Shown piece after piece: positions 1 through 12,969 of a stretch of DNA of 64,000 nt. The position numbers were made by a program, and so were the translations under genes. Source of the stretch: Atkinsonella hypoxylon (Eukaryota > Ascomycota > Sordariomycetes > Hypocreales > Clavicipitaceae); the NCBI GenBank assembly GCA_000729835.1, contig JFHB01000090.1, forward strand, positions 50,832 through 114,831, written 5' to 3'. Under the pieces are notes generated by a model. The model saw only the letters and a program-made list of their open reading frames with translations. It was not told the DNA's origin and did not search any database. Numbering within the stretch: position 1 is the stretch's first letter; every line of letters starts with the position of its first letter.

Positions 1-97
1 ACCTCCCGCCCCCCCTTCTTCTTTTTTTTTGTCTTGCCTCTTTGTCTACGCTAGAATGAGGAGGAGGATGGCTTAGGATGGTTTCTCACCTTTTTAG

Positions 98-1830
98 TTT
101 CTCGATACACAACGCATACACAACCTCATTCAATACCTAGAACAGCTGCATGAACATCGAATGGCCTCTGCCGATCACACAACCCTGCTGCTCAATTGCT
201 ATGCCAAGTTAAAGGACATTGAAAAGCTCGAAAAGTTTATCAAGTCGCCGGGAGATTTAAAATTCGATTTGGATACGGCCATCGCAATGTGTAGGCAGGG
301 AGGTTATTTTGAGCAGGCCGCCTATCTTGCTAGAAGACACGGTGAAACAGAGCTGGTTGTAGACATTCTCATTGAAGACTCTAAGAGCTACGCTGAGGCA
401 CTTGACTATATTTGGCGTCAGGACCCTGAAGTGGTAAGTAGCCATCTGCAATCACAGGCTTTCGTTTTCTGGATCCTCATTGTCGGTAGGCATACCCTTG
501 CATGAAAAAATATGCTCGGGTTCTCATTGAACACTGCCCGAAAGAGGCCACAGAAATTTTCGTACTCTACTACACAGGCAGATTTCGACCGAGGAAAACG
601 GTGGTAACAGTTGCGGGCGAGTCAACATCAGCAGCTGGCTTCACGTCTGGTGCCGCAAGTGCAGTGCAAAACCTTTCCAACTATCTCCCCCTCCCGTACT
701 TGAATACGTCATCAGGTGCTACGCCAGGCACGCCCAGCGACAACAAGCAAATAACGCAAAATGGCCTTCCATTGAATGAGGAGGACCATCCTTCCTCAAA
801 ATACACCGTACCGGCGCCCCGAACGGCATTCTCATCATTCATCGATCACCCGGATGAGTTTATAACATTTCTTGAAGCATGCCTCGAGGGGGAAGACTTG
901 AAGCCCGCCGACAGGTCTGATCTCTACACCACGTTGTTCGAAATGTATTTATACAAAGCAGGCGAGAAGAAGGGACATCATCGCGAAGAATGGGAAGCGA
1001 AGGCGAAGAAACTGATCGAGGGCGAGCATGTGCCAATGGAGAGCTCCAGCGTACTCCTCCTCTCGGACATTTCCAATTTCAGAGACGGTACAGTTTTGGT
1101 CAAAGAGCAGGCAGGCCTTCTCTTTGACATATTCCGATCCTACACTTCAGCGAAAGATACAAGAGGCGCCATCAGAGCACTGCGAAAGTACGGACCAGAT
1201 GAACCACAATTATACCCATCAGCCCTAGCATATCTCACCTCCGACCCACGCATCCTCGAAGAAGCCGGCCCTGATGAATTAGCCGACGTACTGGCCAAAA
1301 TAGACAAAGATGGCCTTATGGCACCCCTCCAAGTCATTCAAACGCTTGTTGGCCAGTCCTCGGGCGGCGGCGTTGCAAGAATGGGCGTGATAAAACCCTA
1401 CCTCCAAGACACCATTATTCGCGAACGAAAAGAAATAGAAGAAAATCGAAGGCAAATCGAAACCCTGCGCGATGACACGGAGAAACGCAGAGCTGAGATT
1501 GTGGACCTGGGGTCCAAGCCCGCTGTCTTTCAGGCGACGCGGTGTTCAGACTGCAGCCAGGGACTCGATTTACCGGCCGTGCATTTCCTGTGCAAGCACA
1601 GCTTCCATCAGCGGTGTTTAAGGCGTGGTGAGGACGATGACGACGTGGAGTGCCCGCAGTGCGCCGGGGGGAATGATCTGATTCGGAAGATGAGGGAGGA
1701 GCAGCGTAAGGCGGCTGGGAAGCATGATTTATTCAGGACGGAGCTGGAGGGGAGTGACGATCGATTTGGGACGGTGGCGAAGTGGTTTGGTAGAGGGGTC
1801 ATGCACGAGGAGCATAATGAGGAGCTGTAG
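98..1830 (+). CDS. VPS11: Vps11/Pep5, HOPS/CORVET core subunit (5' part outside window)
   Basis: Partial gene. Exons 98-433 and 490-1830; intron 434-489 (GTAAGT..TAG). The first exon in the window opens after a TTTTTAG acceptor at 91-97 and reads FLDTQRIHNLIQYLEQLHEH before the methionine at 161, so that methionine is internal and the true start lies upstream. 559 residues are visible; the family is usually about 950. The N-terminal beta-propeller is outside the window. What remains is the alpha-solenoid, with the conserved stretch YARVLIEHCPKEATEIFVLY, a coiled segment (KEIEENRRQIETLRDDTEKR) and a C-terminal RING-H2 finger with CSDC, CKHSFHQRC and CPQC. The family is a scaffold of the HOPS and CORVET tethers at endosomes and vacuoles; the RING is linked to assembly and ubiquitin ligase activity. 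Confidence 0.93.
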
Positions 1831-4428
1831 TTTCTGCGCGCACGGTATGACCAAGTGAGATGGATAGGTATATACTTTGGGCTGTAATAGATGGATTCTT
1901 TGGATTTCGGGAGGTTTGTGTGCTTGGGTGTGATTCTGCGTGAGCTGCATGGTGCCTAGTGTGGTTGGCATTTTTTGAATGTCCTGCTTGCGTCGTCGTT
2001 GTGGCTCTTGTCATGCGAAGGCTGTTCCGTTGAATGATTATCGAATGCTTGCGTGGTGCTGATGTGGAAGTAGGTTGTCTGCATATATCATATACCCAGT
2101 TGTACTGGGGGAATTGATGACAACGGGTGTCGTGATGGAATGTTCTTGGAATAGAACACTAACTTTGGCCATGAAGGATTATACTGCTGTTGGCTCTCAA
2201 GTGTTAAAAATGAGTCAGTCTTCTTAATCAAATGCCGCCGTGGAAGTCATGACGAACCAATCATGACTCTCTTTTGATCTATTCTTGACCGCTATGCATC
2301 CCCGCGCACTCGCAAGCCCAAGACTCCATCAAGACCCTCATCTTCCTAGACTCAGGATTCTACGCCCCTCACGTGGGCTTCACGTTCAAATGAAAAGATC
2401 GGCAATGATTACATATCCAGGCACACGCCTCCTTTGACTGCTTGCAGCTACGAGTCTTCATCCCCTTTGATAGGCGGGGAATCTACCTATCTTTTACCCA
2501 TACATGACGATGCTCGAATGGGTGTTTCATGTCATGTACCTACAGACAGTATTCCAAGTACACTACGTATAAAGTGCTGGACCAAATGAAGCGACCAGTA
2601 AATTGTCTGCTCTATAACCGAGGACACTCGTCAGCTAGCCGTGCAAAATCCACTAGCCTACCACCGACCGCGATCCGAGATATCAAGCAAATACGGAATA
2701 TTAGACTCCCCAATCGCAACCCTTCCCGGTTCTATCTAGACCGATCCTTGAAGTACCTTTGAGTCCCGCCAGGCTTGATTGGTCAACAATCTAGGTACCT
2801 AAGGTACCTTCGCGCGCCACCCCAATTTTTGGTCAGAGCTCCGTATTGCCTAGCTACCTACGGAATAGGTAGAGAAAATGCCTGTCTTAAGGCCCTGTAC
2901 TCCGTAGAGTCGGCAATTAACTATGACCGAGTTCTGACCAGTAATTTCGTGACCTGACCTGAGGGTGCTATGGATCCTGCTTTAGCCAATGATATTATGC
3001 TTCAAAAAGTGAAAATTTCATTTCCCTGCCCTGACCCATCAGACCCATAAGACCCATAATACAGACGAAAACCCTGCCTGCACGAAAAGCTGCGCAACGC
3101 GCTGTGAATTTTTCTGCCACTTGCAAAATCTCACCGCCTACACAAGCACCTGCTATAAAACACCGACCTCGCACCCTCTCTTTTAGTTTTTTTTCTTTCC
3201 TTTCTTCTTCACGTCGACAATACTTCAGTATGTGCACCCATAATACAAACCCTTCTCAACATCTCAACACGTTTCAGCAGCCTCTAACACCCATTCCAGA
3301 AGAATCATTTCTATAGTATTCGACCTCCTCTTGGTTTCCCAAAGAAGCCACAGAATCCACCCTGGTTGATGACTGTATATCCACGACACCCTAGAGTGAA
3401 AGCTATGGTCCTCTCGATCTGTCCGCAAGGACGGCGGTCGCTGGCTTCAGCCAAGGCTGTATAGAGAGATGTTCCCTGATGGCCATGGCAACATGGTCGG
3501 GAAGCTTTTGATGATCTCGACCCTTTGCGTGGTTCTGCCTTAGGGCGCATGCATGGGGTGGGTGTTGATGGACGTCTGACAGGTTTTTTTTTTCCATCTT
3601 TTCATCGCGGTCTCGGCTTGGTCGGGCGTGAAGAAGAGTTGTCAAAGATAGACACGGCGATTGTGTGGACACCGGATAATGGTTGTCCTTGAAAAAAAGT
3701 TTACCTACTTGAGGCTATCAGATAGGGGAAGCAATATGGGTCTAGAGGCAGCATCGTAAACCTTACCAGACGAATTAACTTTTGAGGGCTCGTGAACCAA
3801 AGCATGGTAGCATACTTCATGACTGCATGTTGTAATTTTGTATTGCCCATGCATATACACATCCAATGTCAATCAAACACCTGACTTCCAAGCGCATAGT
3901 ATAATCCCCCATGTAAATTCTCTCGGTGATTAGGCCCGTTCCTAGTGGAGAAGATGCTCTGCGGAAAAAAATTACAACATCAAAATGAAGCCGTGTGTGC
4001 ATCCGTGTGTGCACCGAGACAAATTTCCAAGTACCCCACAATTTTTTTTTCAATTTCCGCTTCTGTCAGCCATTTTGTAGTCAAGCAAGAACTTCGTTTC
4101 TAGCATGCGTCCGAGGCAATCGTTTCACGTCCACAAAATGACAGGAATGGGTTAGTAGACCAACATCAATGACGGAAGCACCATAAAACCAGTTTCTAGA
4201 ATCACGAATTAACCTGCCATACCTACCTAACGATGCAATCACAATAGGAACATTCCAACTAAGCCTCCAAGTAATACTGGTGCACTCCTCCACAACAAAT
4301 AATTGTCATATTTCTACCGACGCTTCGAGCATGCATCTCTACCCAGACAGTCGGTCCACAGCAAACAGTAACCCCATATGCCTATGCAATTTGTACTGGA
4401 TCTCCTCCTTTGTTCCACGTCCTTCGGC
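1831..4428. other. Gene-poor intergenic region
   Basis: No convincing gene in 2.6 kb. A TACCTAAGGTACCTT-type palindromic tract lies at about 2793-2811. A TATA-like CTATAAAA near 3152 followed by a pyrimidine-rich stretch (3176-3215) resembles a promoter with a 5' leader, but only a 28-codon ORF (from 3230) follows, so a short or non-coding transcript is possible but not shown. Confidence 0.5.
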
Positions 4429-7400
4429 TCATGCTTGGTACGCTCGGCCATTGCGTGACTGTCCAATCGTCTTGTAACTCTGGAACTTGCCGTCTGCGCC
4501 CATCACGTCAAAACGTTCGAGACCCATCACCTCCGTGGTGAAGCCGCTGAAATAGAAGCCGATTACCACAACAAAGTACGTCAACACTAGGATGCTGCCC
4601 TTGAAGTAGTTGCTCTTGCCTTCACCATACACGTAGCTCAATAGAAAGACGCACAGGATGACCGTAACCATGTCCCACTGTGGGAAGAGCAGAGAGAAGG
4701 TGTAATTATTGGGATCAACGCCGCTGGGGATATTGGGGTACAGAGCCGAGAAGAGCACGAGAGCAGGAATCTGTAACAGGCAAACTTGCAGAGCGTAAGC
4801 GGAACCAATCTCCATGGACAGCGCAATATTGCCATTCATGGCAAAGGAAATGGCATTCTAGACACAGGGATTAGTATGAGAGCAAGTACGACTCCCGACA
4901 GGGAGGGAGTTGTGAGAATGACGCTTACCAAAAATTCAGTCGTATTGGGAACAAGCGCAAACAAGGTGACACCCAAAAACTTTTGATCGATAGAAAAGCT
5001 CTCTAACACAACATCAACAGTGTCGACCAGAATTTCTGCAATAACAGCATACAGCACGGTGGCACTCAAAAGAATGATGGCACTCTTGGAGCGGCCCCAG
5101 TTGGGTGCGTCATGAGCAACGTGGCCACCAGCATGTGCAGTCGCCGTCTCGGCAGCTACTGTGGCCTCATCGACGAGAACTGGATGATGCCGGACCGTCC
5201 CATGCTGCCCAGGCATCGCAGATAGTTTGCGGGAGCGCTCTCTGTCTCGGGTTGCGAGGGTAGCAGCCGTAGCCGCTATTTGTGCGACCTCACGAGCAAG
5301 AGCTGTGTTGTCAGCTTGGCTCAGACCTGGTACATTGATAGTTGACCGAATGGTATCACCGCCCTTGGGAGGTACCACGTGAGGTGTCGAAGGAACGTCG
5401 CTGGCATGGATGTCTTGCGAAATTACAGAGGCCTGCCGACTGAACTCTTCAGGGCGTAGTTGCAGGCCAACCTGTTTCAACGACTGCCCTAAAATACGCT
5501 TGTAAAGGTGAGAATCGCGAATATCGGTTCCCGTAGTCTCGGCAGCCATCGACGGCTGCGAGCTCCGCAAAATGGACGAGTGTTGCAGCTCCTCTTGCCG
5601 CTTCTCTTCCACTTCTGCATTCCATATCACAGCAGCATGGGTTCGCAATGTAAACCAAAGACCAATCAGATACGAAAAGAAGAGCATGGCGGCTGCCAGG
5701 TAGCAATAAGGACGCACGGCCTCTAGGTAGAAACGATCGTCCAAAGCGGGCGCCTGAGAAAAGTAGCATCGGCGACAATCGCTAGCTTCGCCAGATCCGT
5801 CGCCACCACCGGGACCCAAGTCCTCACAATCCGTACAGCTCAGCTCGTGGGTACCATAGATTTGGTAGAACAATGTTGGACCGAATGCGCCAACCACGGC
5901 GAAAAGAAGCATGGTAGATGTAACCCCCGCAGATTTTGCGTTGAATCTCTGTGTCTTGCGCTTTAGAGCACCAAAGCACATTGAGATGCCAGGCAAAAAC
6001 AGAATACCAGCAAAGATGCTCCCGACAATACTTCCCTCGACGAGGGGTCCTTTGCCTTGGCTAAGAGCTACACAGTATAGGAATACTTCAACTACCGTCG
6101 CGAAAAAGGCATTGATGGCCGCTCCCAGTCCCATCGAAGATTGAGCTGATATCGAGGCTACAGCTTGCCCGATGAAGTAGGCCAATGGGATGATGGACAA
6201 AAGACCGGCGGTAAAGAGGAAAGCAGGCGAAGTAATGAAATTGTCCCAATGCAGCATACCTTCTAGAACTGCCCAATCGAAAATGACGAAGCAGACGACC
6301 GCCATGAGATTGATCAAGAAGATGTTGGTCCCGTCAATGGTGTATTTCCAGTACTTGGATCCCACAGCCCGATAGGTACAGACAAGGATAGACGAATCGG
6401 CACCGTCGTCACTCCGCATGTAATCCAAATGAGATTCAAAGGATAATGCTAGGGGGTGGCGGCGTAGATGATCAAAGAGGAGAATTGTGACCTTGCCCAT
6501 GGGGATCCAAAAGACGAGGAACCAGCAGATGGCTGAGGTGATAATCAGAGACGGCGATATGAGGCAGTAGAAGAAAACGAAGAAGATGACACGGCCGATA
6601 TTCCACTCTCCGCGTCCGAACAGCCGCCTCTTCATACGAGGATGCATGTCGCGAGATCCGCCACGCCTTGCCCTTCCCAACAAACTCTCTGTCTCGCTGC
6701 GCTCCGAGTCAATGCTCCGTCGAGACCGCCCAATGATAGATCGGTTGCGTTCAGGACCGAAAAACAGTCGTCCGTACTCCAAATCGCCATTCTGCCACTG
6801 TTCATATTCTGCCATGCTTCGACCTTCATCTTGGTCCTCATGTATGTAAGCCTCGTCTTTTTCCAGTCGCACGAACTTACCAAATGGATAGAACAGATAT
6901 CCTGCCAGGCCCCATAAGACTCTACCGTATTCTCTGCCGCTTGGAGCTGCTGCAAAAAGCAAACATACAATAGCACCAACTGCAGCGAGACTCGCCATCC
7001 ACCAGCCAAATACCAATGTCCAGACAAGATTAAACAGAACTAGCCATTTACTGACGTGACCGCCAGGAGAAGAATGGATGTCAGCCTGAGCGAATTTTTG
7101 AATAGATCTGTCCTTCTTGTATAGAGCAGGTTTCCAGACTCTAATACCAAAAGGATGTGTCTGGTTGATGGCCTGTTGCCTATCTTTGAGCGTGAAGCTT
7201 TCGGCATCACTTATATCGCCTTCCGAATCACAGTCAACATGATCCTCGAGTGGTATCTCATCATCGGCTTCCTGTTCCTCCTCCTCTTCCTCGGTTGTTG
7301 GTGGAACACCACCCCGAGATTCGGGCTCATCTTCTGCCTCTCCGCCGTGAAAGGGTTGCAGTCGCGACAACGACGCGGTCTGCTGCTGGGACCTTCGACG

Positions 7401-7982
7401 AGTAGTGTATCCTTGTCGCTCAGCTTCAACCTCGTGCAAGTCATCTTCAGCGGAGAATACATCGCCTCGATGAGGAGTGTTGGACGATGTCCTTCTTGCT
7501 AACGGTGGTTTTCGCAATCGAGGAATCGATCTGACTCTATGGGGTGGCTTAAGCACTGCTCGTGACGCCTGAGGAGTGCCCTTTGGAGCAGATCGCTCTT
7601 GTGACGATTCGCCCTGTGTATGGCTGCAGCTCGCGGTTGGAGGATTGTTTATGGATCCTGCAAATCGATTATGTTAGCAGTGGGTGTAATAATGAAATTC
7701 TCCGCTTGGGACATGAAAGAAAAGATGGAAATATGACAAAAACAAAGAATGAAAGAAAGAAAAAATGAAGAGAAAGAAACGGGACAACCGATAGTGCCAC
7801 GTACCATAACCGACCCCCTCTGGCTGGTGTCGCACAGTATCTGTAGACTGATAGCTTTCTCCAAAGTCTTCTCCTAGCTGGGCGGCCGAGGAGTTGCGAC
7901 CATTATGACTGGCATCAGTAGGAGATGTTAGAAGAGTGGAGCGGCGATCTGCAGACGCGCCGTCCTTGTTTGAGGAATCCAT
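4429..7982 (-). CDS. VNX1: VNX1-like vacuolar monovalent cation/H+ exchanger (CaCA family)
   Basis: Three exons on the minus strand: 7982-7805, 7657-4929, 4857-4429; introns 7658-7804 and 4858-4928 both have GT..AG ends, and the frame closes to 1111 residues. The N-terminal ~240 residues are hydrophilic and strongly acidic. Several membrane segments follow. The first alpha repeat is near residue 570 (AINAFFATVVEVFLY, then EGSIVGSIFAGILFLPG). The second is near residue 1000 (VPNTTEFL joined across the intron to NAISFAMNGNIALSMEIG). This twin-repeat layout and long N-terminus fit the yeast Vnx1 branch (YNL321W) rather than the shorter Vcx1 Ca2+ exchangers. Family members exchange Na+ or K+ for protons at the vacuole. 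An out-of-frame ATG lies 8 bases upstream of the chosen start. Confidence 0.88.
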
Positions 7983-10011
7983 TCTTCATGGGGAACGGCA
8001 CCGTGGCCGATCGGATATTCAGTTCCAACAATACAAAGCCAAAAAGTACTGACACGTCGACGTAGCGTGCGGCCAGAAAGACCTGTCGACGGAGCGACGG
8101 AGATGGCAGGTGGCAGTAGGTCAGCCTAGGAAACTAAGAACTGCATTCGTGCTTGTTGATAAATATTTATGGTGGAGCGAAGCTACCGAGTTTTGCTTCA
8201 GCCCGGACGGCGAGAAGACACAGCTAGATTCAGCAAATGCGAATTTGGTAGTGTTCCCAGCGAGTTTACCATAGAATATACATCAAATGAGAAGCTAAAG
8301 AAATGAGAAAGAATAGAATAAGATAACAAGAAAGGACTCAATAGACCAGAATCAGCGATGGCAGGCGCGGCACTGACGGGTCCCAATGTGATGTGCCACG
8401 AGACGGACAGGGGAGGGGGAGTATGCGACCGGGACGGAGGACTGGAGGAGGGTCGGCAGGTCACGGTGTTAGCGGTGCTGGCGGTGTTGTTGGTATTTGG
8501 TGACAGCGTGGTGGATGGGTTGAAGGAGATTGGATCTGGATCGACAGGAAGCTCTGCAAAGTCGCACAAATAGCTTGGGGAGCTCAAGCGGAGAAGGCAG
8601 AAGAACATGGGGAGCTGCGAAAAGTGGGAAGCTGCGAGCGAACACTTACCGTCGTGATGGATGACAAGGCAATGATAAGGCACAGGATGGATGTACGGAC
8701 TAATTTGCGTACAATACGCCCCGGGAGTATAAAGGGAGGAAAATGAAAAGTCAATCACAGCAAAAGTCACCCTTCGATCAATATTTGTCAATCAAAAACG
8801 ACGATGACAAGCCGTCGTCTCGTTCTTGGTTCCTCGGTCCTCCGTCTTGGGCCGCGAGAGATGGCGACAAGACCAAATGACCCATGCCAAGCGTCCGCAA
8901 AGAAGGCGCACTAGTTAGAGTGAAGTGTGGAATGGCGGGGATCTTGCTTCGGTCTCTGGTCATGTTAATTATTCTACATGTACTTTTGATGAATATGGCA
9001 CCTATTTCCACGTCTCTTCCAGCCAACACAGACCTGCGTGCAAAGGAATACCAACACGACATGGTGAGACATCACAGCAAACCGCCATTAGTCGGATCTC
9101 ATGATACATCGCGTCTTTTTTCTTTTTCGTGCTAACGGCACTGCGCTGCAACGGCTGACACTGAGATTTGGTCCGCCGCCTCGTGACTCCGCGATAAAGA
9201 AAAGTAAAAGCGCTTGCTGTGTCTTGGCCACCCATTCTATACACAATTCCGCAGGCTATCACGTCATACACACTTGAGGAATGGTAACGCTGATGCTTGC
9301 CTGCCATCGCTTAGTTGTGATGATTCTAGACACTCCATACAAGCTAAGCTCATGAGGACTATTGGCGGGCGAAAGACCTAGAAGGCAGATTCTCGAGTCA
9401 AGTCATTAAAGTTGTCTGGTGCAGTGTCGTCTGAGCAATGCATCGTTTGAAATCTGTAGCACTATACACTTCAGCACAACACTGGCTAAGTCCTTTGGGA
9501 AGCTGAAATGTTGCCGTCGCGCGTGTTCACCTTTCTAGAACCACGCGTCTCGGGGCGCTCCAACTTAACTGACCCGAATATTTATGTCACGGCGCCTGAT
9601 GCGTATGTAATCATGATTCAGGACCAAACAACGTGGCTGCGACAGCGTTGAATCCACCCATCTCTCGGAGTTCGGCGGAACGCTTCTTCCGTAGCCACAC
9701 CACTTAAAGCTCACTTGTTTGTGGCTCATACCTCTCACTGTCTAGACACTCATGGTATTAGGACACTAGACGACTGCTTACGAGACACCCTGCAGCCTGT
9801 GCTTGAGCCTCCAAGTGCACATAGGCAAACTCCATCCGCCATCTACGTCGAGCTTACGTGAATCCAGCCAATTCGACCGCCTCCCTTCGCCATTCCATCC
9901 TTTGCAGAGGCGCCGTTGGCCGTCATCAGCTGATTGTTCCCCCCCTGGCGGCACGAGTCTGTTACTTCTCCCTCCCAGAAAGAACCCTTCATCGGAGAGC
10001 GCATAACAACC
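7983..10011. promoter_or_regulatory. Divergent intergenic region between VNX1-like and RPT6
   Basis: Two kb between the divergent starts of the exchanger gene and RPT6. A 197-codon open frame on the minus strand (8198-8791) is rich in Ser/Pro/Thr, resembles no family I know and lies where a leader would be; I treat it as non-coding. No distinct regulatory motif could be assigned. Confidence 0.5.
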
Positions 10012-11273
10012 ATGGCGCTCGACGAATACTATCACAACAAGATTGAGGCGATGAAGCTCGAGATTCTCAAGGGTCAAGCAGCCCTGCGCCGCCTCGAAGC
10101 TCAAAGAAATGACTACAACTCTCGTGTACGGTTACTCCGAGAAGAGCTAGGCTTGCTACAACAGCCAGGCTCCTATGTGGGGGAGGTGGTCAAGGCCATG
10201 GGCACGAAAAAGGTCCTTGTCAAGGTCCATCCCGAAGGAAAATACGGTAAGAACAAGTCCCGTTCATGATTTATTGAAGATCTGCTCGATATGACTGTCA
10301 GCTTTAACCATACACGGCGTGCTAACGCACGAACATAGTCGTTGATGTCTCCGACAATGTCGATGTCGCTAAACTCACAGCCGGCAAGCGTGTCACGCTT
10401 CTCTCAGACAGCTACAAGCTCGAAAAGCTCCTTCCATCCTCCGTGGATCCCCTCATCTCTCTCATGATGGTCGAAAAGGTCCCTGACAGTACATACGACA
10501 TGATTGGTGGCCTGGATCAACAAATCAAGGAAATCAAAGAAGTAATCGAACTTGGTCTCAAGCACCCCGAGCTCTTCGAATCCTTGGGTATCGCCCAACC
10601 GAAGGGTGTCCTTCTCTACGGACCTCCTGGGACAGGCAAGACCCTTCTTGCCCGAGCCGTCGCCCACCATACCGCCTGTAAATTCATCCGTGTTTCCGGA
10701 TCGGAACTCGTTCAGAAGTACATTGGTGAAGGCTCCCGAATGGTTCGCGAGCTCTTTATCATGGCCCGTGAACATGCACCATCCATCATTTTCATGGACG
10801 AAATCGACTCTATCGGTTCGTCCCGAGTAGAAGGCTCGTCGGGTGGCGATTCAGAAGTTCAACGTACAATGTTGGAACTGCTCAACCAGCTCGATGGCTT
10901 TGAACCCACCAAGAACATCAAGATCATCATGGCAACCAACCGTCTGGATATCCTAGATCCCGCTCTCCTTCGTCCCGGACGGATTGACAGAAAAATTGAG
11001 TTCCCACCACCCAGTGTGGAGGCGCGGGCTGATATTCTCAGGATTCACAGCCGAAAGATGAACCTGACGAGAGGTATCAACTTGACGAAAATTGCCGAAA
11101 AGATGAACGGCTGCTCGGGTGCTGAGCTGAAGGGTGTGTGCACTGAGGCCGGTATGTATGCCCTGCGTGAGAGAAGGGTGCATGTTACACAGGAAGATTT
11201 TGAACTGGCTACGGCCAAGATTCTGAACAAGCATGATGATAAGGAGATGTCGCTGGTTAAACTGTGGAAGTAA
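10012..11273 (+). CDS. RPT6: 26S proteasome regulatory ATPase Rpt6
   Basis: Exons 10012-10246 and 10339-11273; intron 10247-10338 (GTAAGA..TAG), joining GKY to VVDVSDNVD. 389 residues, close to the usual 390-405. The N-terminal coiled coil (MALDEYYHNKIEAMKLEI) and the OB segment (VDVSDNVDVAKLTAGKRV) are typical of Rpt6/Sug1 (mammalian PSMC5). The AAA module has Walker A GPPGTGKT at about residue 173, Walker B IIFMDEID near 230, and arginine-finger region ALLRPGRIDRKIEFP. The product is one of six ring ATPases that unfold substrates in the 19S particle. The start was chosen at the ATG with a good context (AACAACCATGG); no other in-frame ATG lies just upstream. Confidence 0.96.
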
Positions 11274-11869
11274 GCGGATGCTGGAGCGGTGGTTCTTGCA
11301 CAGATTGGGGTTGGGCCGGGTTGGTTTTCTTAGATATAGATGGATTGCCGCCGGCTGTAAGGATAGCTGAATGTATCATATTGGCACTTCATTCATGCTG
11401 TTTCAACCCTTATGGATGAGGTGGGAGTCGCGCGTATCCTGTTTAAGTTGCGTAGTCAACCTAATGTGTACATAATGTGGTCGTACTATTGGTAATCATT
11501 TGTACAGTTGTCTGGATTGTCCAATTATGCGGTTGTACGATAAGCAGCGGGACCAACGCGATACTCGTTAACTTCTTTAGTTATGTAGTCAGTGATCAGC
11601 ATAATCACAAGTTCTGAGATTCAGTGTGTTTAACAAACTTAATCTAGAGTTCAGCAAAGCATGGCTCATGAATGCCTCATCAGAGCCGAGTACGTCACGC
11701 ACGCTAGACGCAGAAGTAGCAAGTCGAAAGAGATCAGCTCGTCCCATCTGGAAGACACAGCAGCCAGGGCACGCCGAGTCCTGACCCTCTTTGACCCCAT
11801 CTCTATGGCGCCTCGCATCATGCAAACTTCTCGTTGTGGCACGTCATCTATCCAAAACTACCATGTATT
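11274..11869. other. Convergent intergenic region
   Basis: About 600 bp between the 3' ends of RPT6 and the DUF1989 gene. It should contain both 3' untranslated regions and terminators; I see no gene in it. Confidence 0.5.
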
Positions 11870-12969
11870 CTATCTCTCGCCCTCTGGGGAAAGAATGCCA
11901 TGTCCACCGACATACGTGGACACCTCAGCTGGCTTCCAGCCCAGCTTCGCAAGCAGTTCTGCATCCTCCAGCCTGTATACCTGAACATGCAGTGGCCTGC
12001 AGCATTTGATCATCTCCTTCTCATTCTCGCTTCCAAAACCCCATGCTGAGAGGTCGCCACCAGGACAAGTGCCTTTATTTATTTCCCCAGAGCAACCATT
12101 AGCCGTCCAATTCTATAACACAAAGCAAGGCAAGTTCGTGATTATACGAGCAGAACGGAGAAAGGGGGGAATATAAGAAAGGTGGGGAAAACATACTCAA
12201 AGCCATTAGAAGATCCTGCTCGGCAAGAAACTCAATACAGTCGCCTGCCTGCGCGGGACACGGATTCATGAAATAGCGACCCTTTTCGTCTAGGCCTGTG
12301 ACTTGGAAGATGTTAATCACATCGTGGATATCCGATTCGTTGAGACCGAATTTCTGCACCGCGCGCGTCAGGTTAGAATGGCAGTGGAAGTCGTACTCTT
12401 CACCCGCCAGGACGGTGTTGATGTATGGATCGCACCGCGTGCCGAGCAAGTCATGGACTCTTCCGCCGTGCTGGTCGACGCCGTACCAGTCCAGGCTGTC
12501 CTGAATGATGGTCGCGAGCGGCCTCATGTAGGGGAGGTTGGACCACAGGCGGTCGTGCGTTGTGACATGTGAGGCATGGAGCTGCCTTGTGCGACTTGCC
12601 CAGAAGCGCTCGCGGGGGTTGTGCCGATTCCAGATATTCAAATCACCTGTATTCGTTTATAATATAAGTAACTGGTGCTGAAGAGGATACGCTGGACTTA
12701 GGGATGAGAAACGTACCGACCTGAGGGCCTTCAGGGGTGCTGATACGCACTATCGACCCGGCGGGTGCTTCCCATGCTCGTCCAGATCGTATGGCAAGAG
12801 TGAATTCCTCGATAAGAACCCGCGGTGCCTTTTGAATGGTAATGTAGGCAGGCTTGTCGACTGTTAAAGGAGAGCCGGCTGTTGCGAGATAGGCGGGTGG
12901 TGCTTTGGGGAGGTTGTCCCTGGCTTTGAGCCGCTCTTCAATATTCACGATGGATTGGGATTGAGACAT
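11870..12969 (-). CDS. DUF1989 (urea carboxylase-associated type) protein
   Basis: Exons 12969-12717, 12646-12197 and 12072-11870; the frame closes to 301 residues. Intron 1 (12647-12716) has GTACGT..CAG. Intron 2 (12073-12196) has GTATGT and an AAG acceptor with CTAAT about 25 bases upstream; this gives the expected protein junction LLMALSTCPGGDLSAWG, while the nearer TAG acceptor shifts the frame to a stop. Family hallmarks are GDLNIWNRHNPRERFW, the LLGTRCDPY stretch, DFHCHSNLTRA with clustered Cys/His, MNPCPAQAGDCIEFLAE and the C-terminal CCRPLHVQVY. DUF1989 proteins often accompany urea or allophanate metabolism in bacteria; the reaction of fungal members is not established. It sits alone here. 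Confidence 0.85.

Noticed and set aside
3104..3316. 70-codon ORF after a TATA-like site
   Set aside because: No protein resemblance, pyrimidine-tract-encoded Ser/Phe run, and no splice partners found; kept only as a possible transcript region.
8198..8791. 197-codon open frame on the minus strand
   Set aside because: Low-complexity Ser/Pro/Thr composition, no family resemblance, and position in the divergent promoter/leader region suggest a chance frame.
12099..12196. DUF1989 C-terminus read straight through (FSPPFLYSPLSPF...)
   Set aside because: That sequence is intronic; splicing to 12072 restores the conserved CPGGDLSAWG and CCRPL region.
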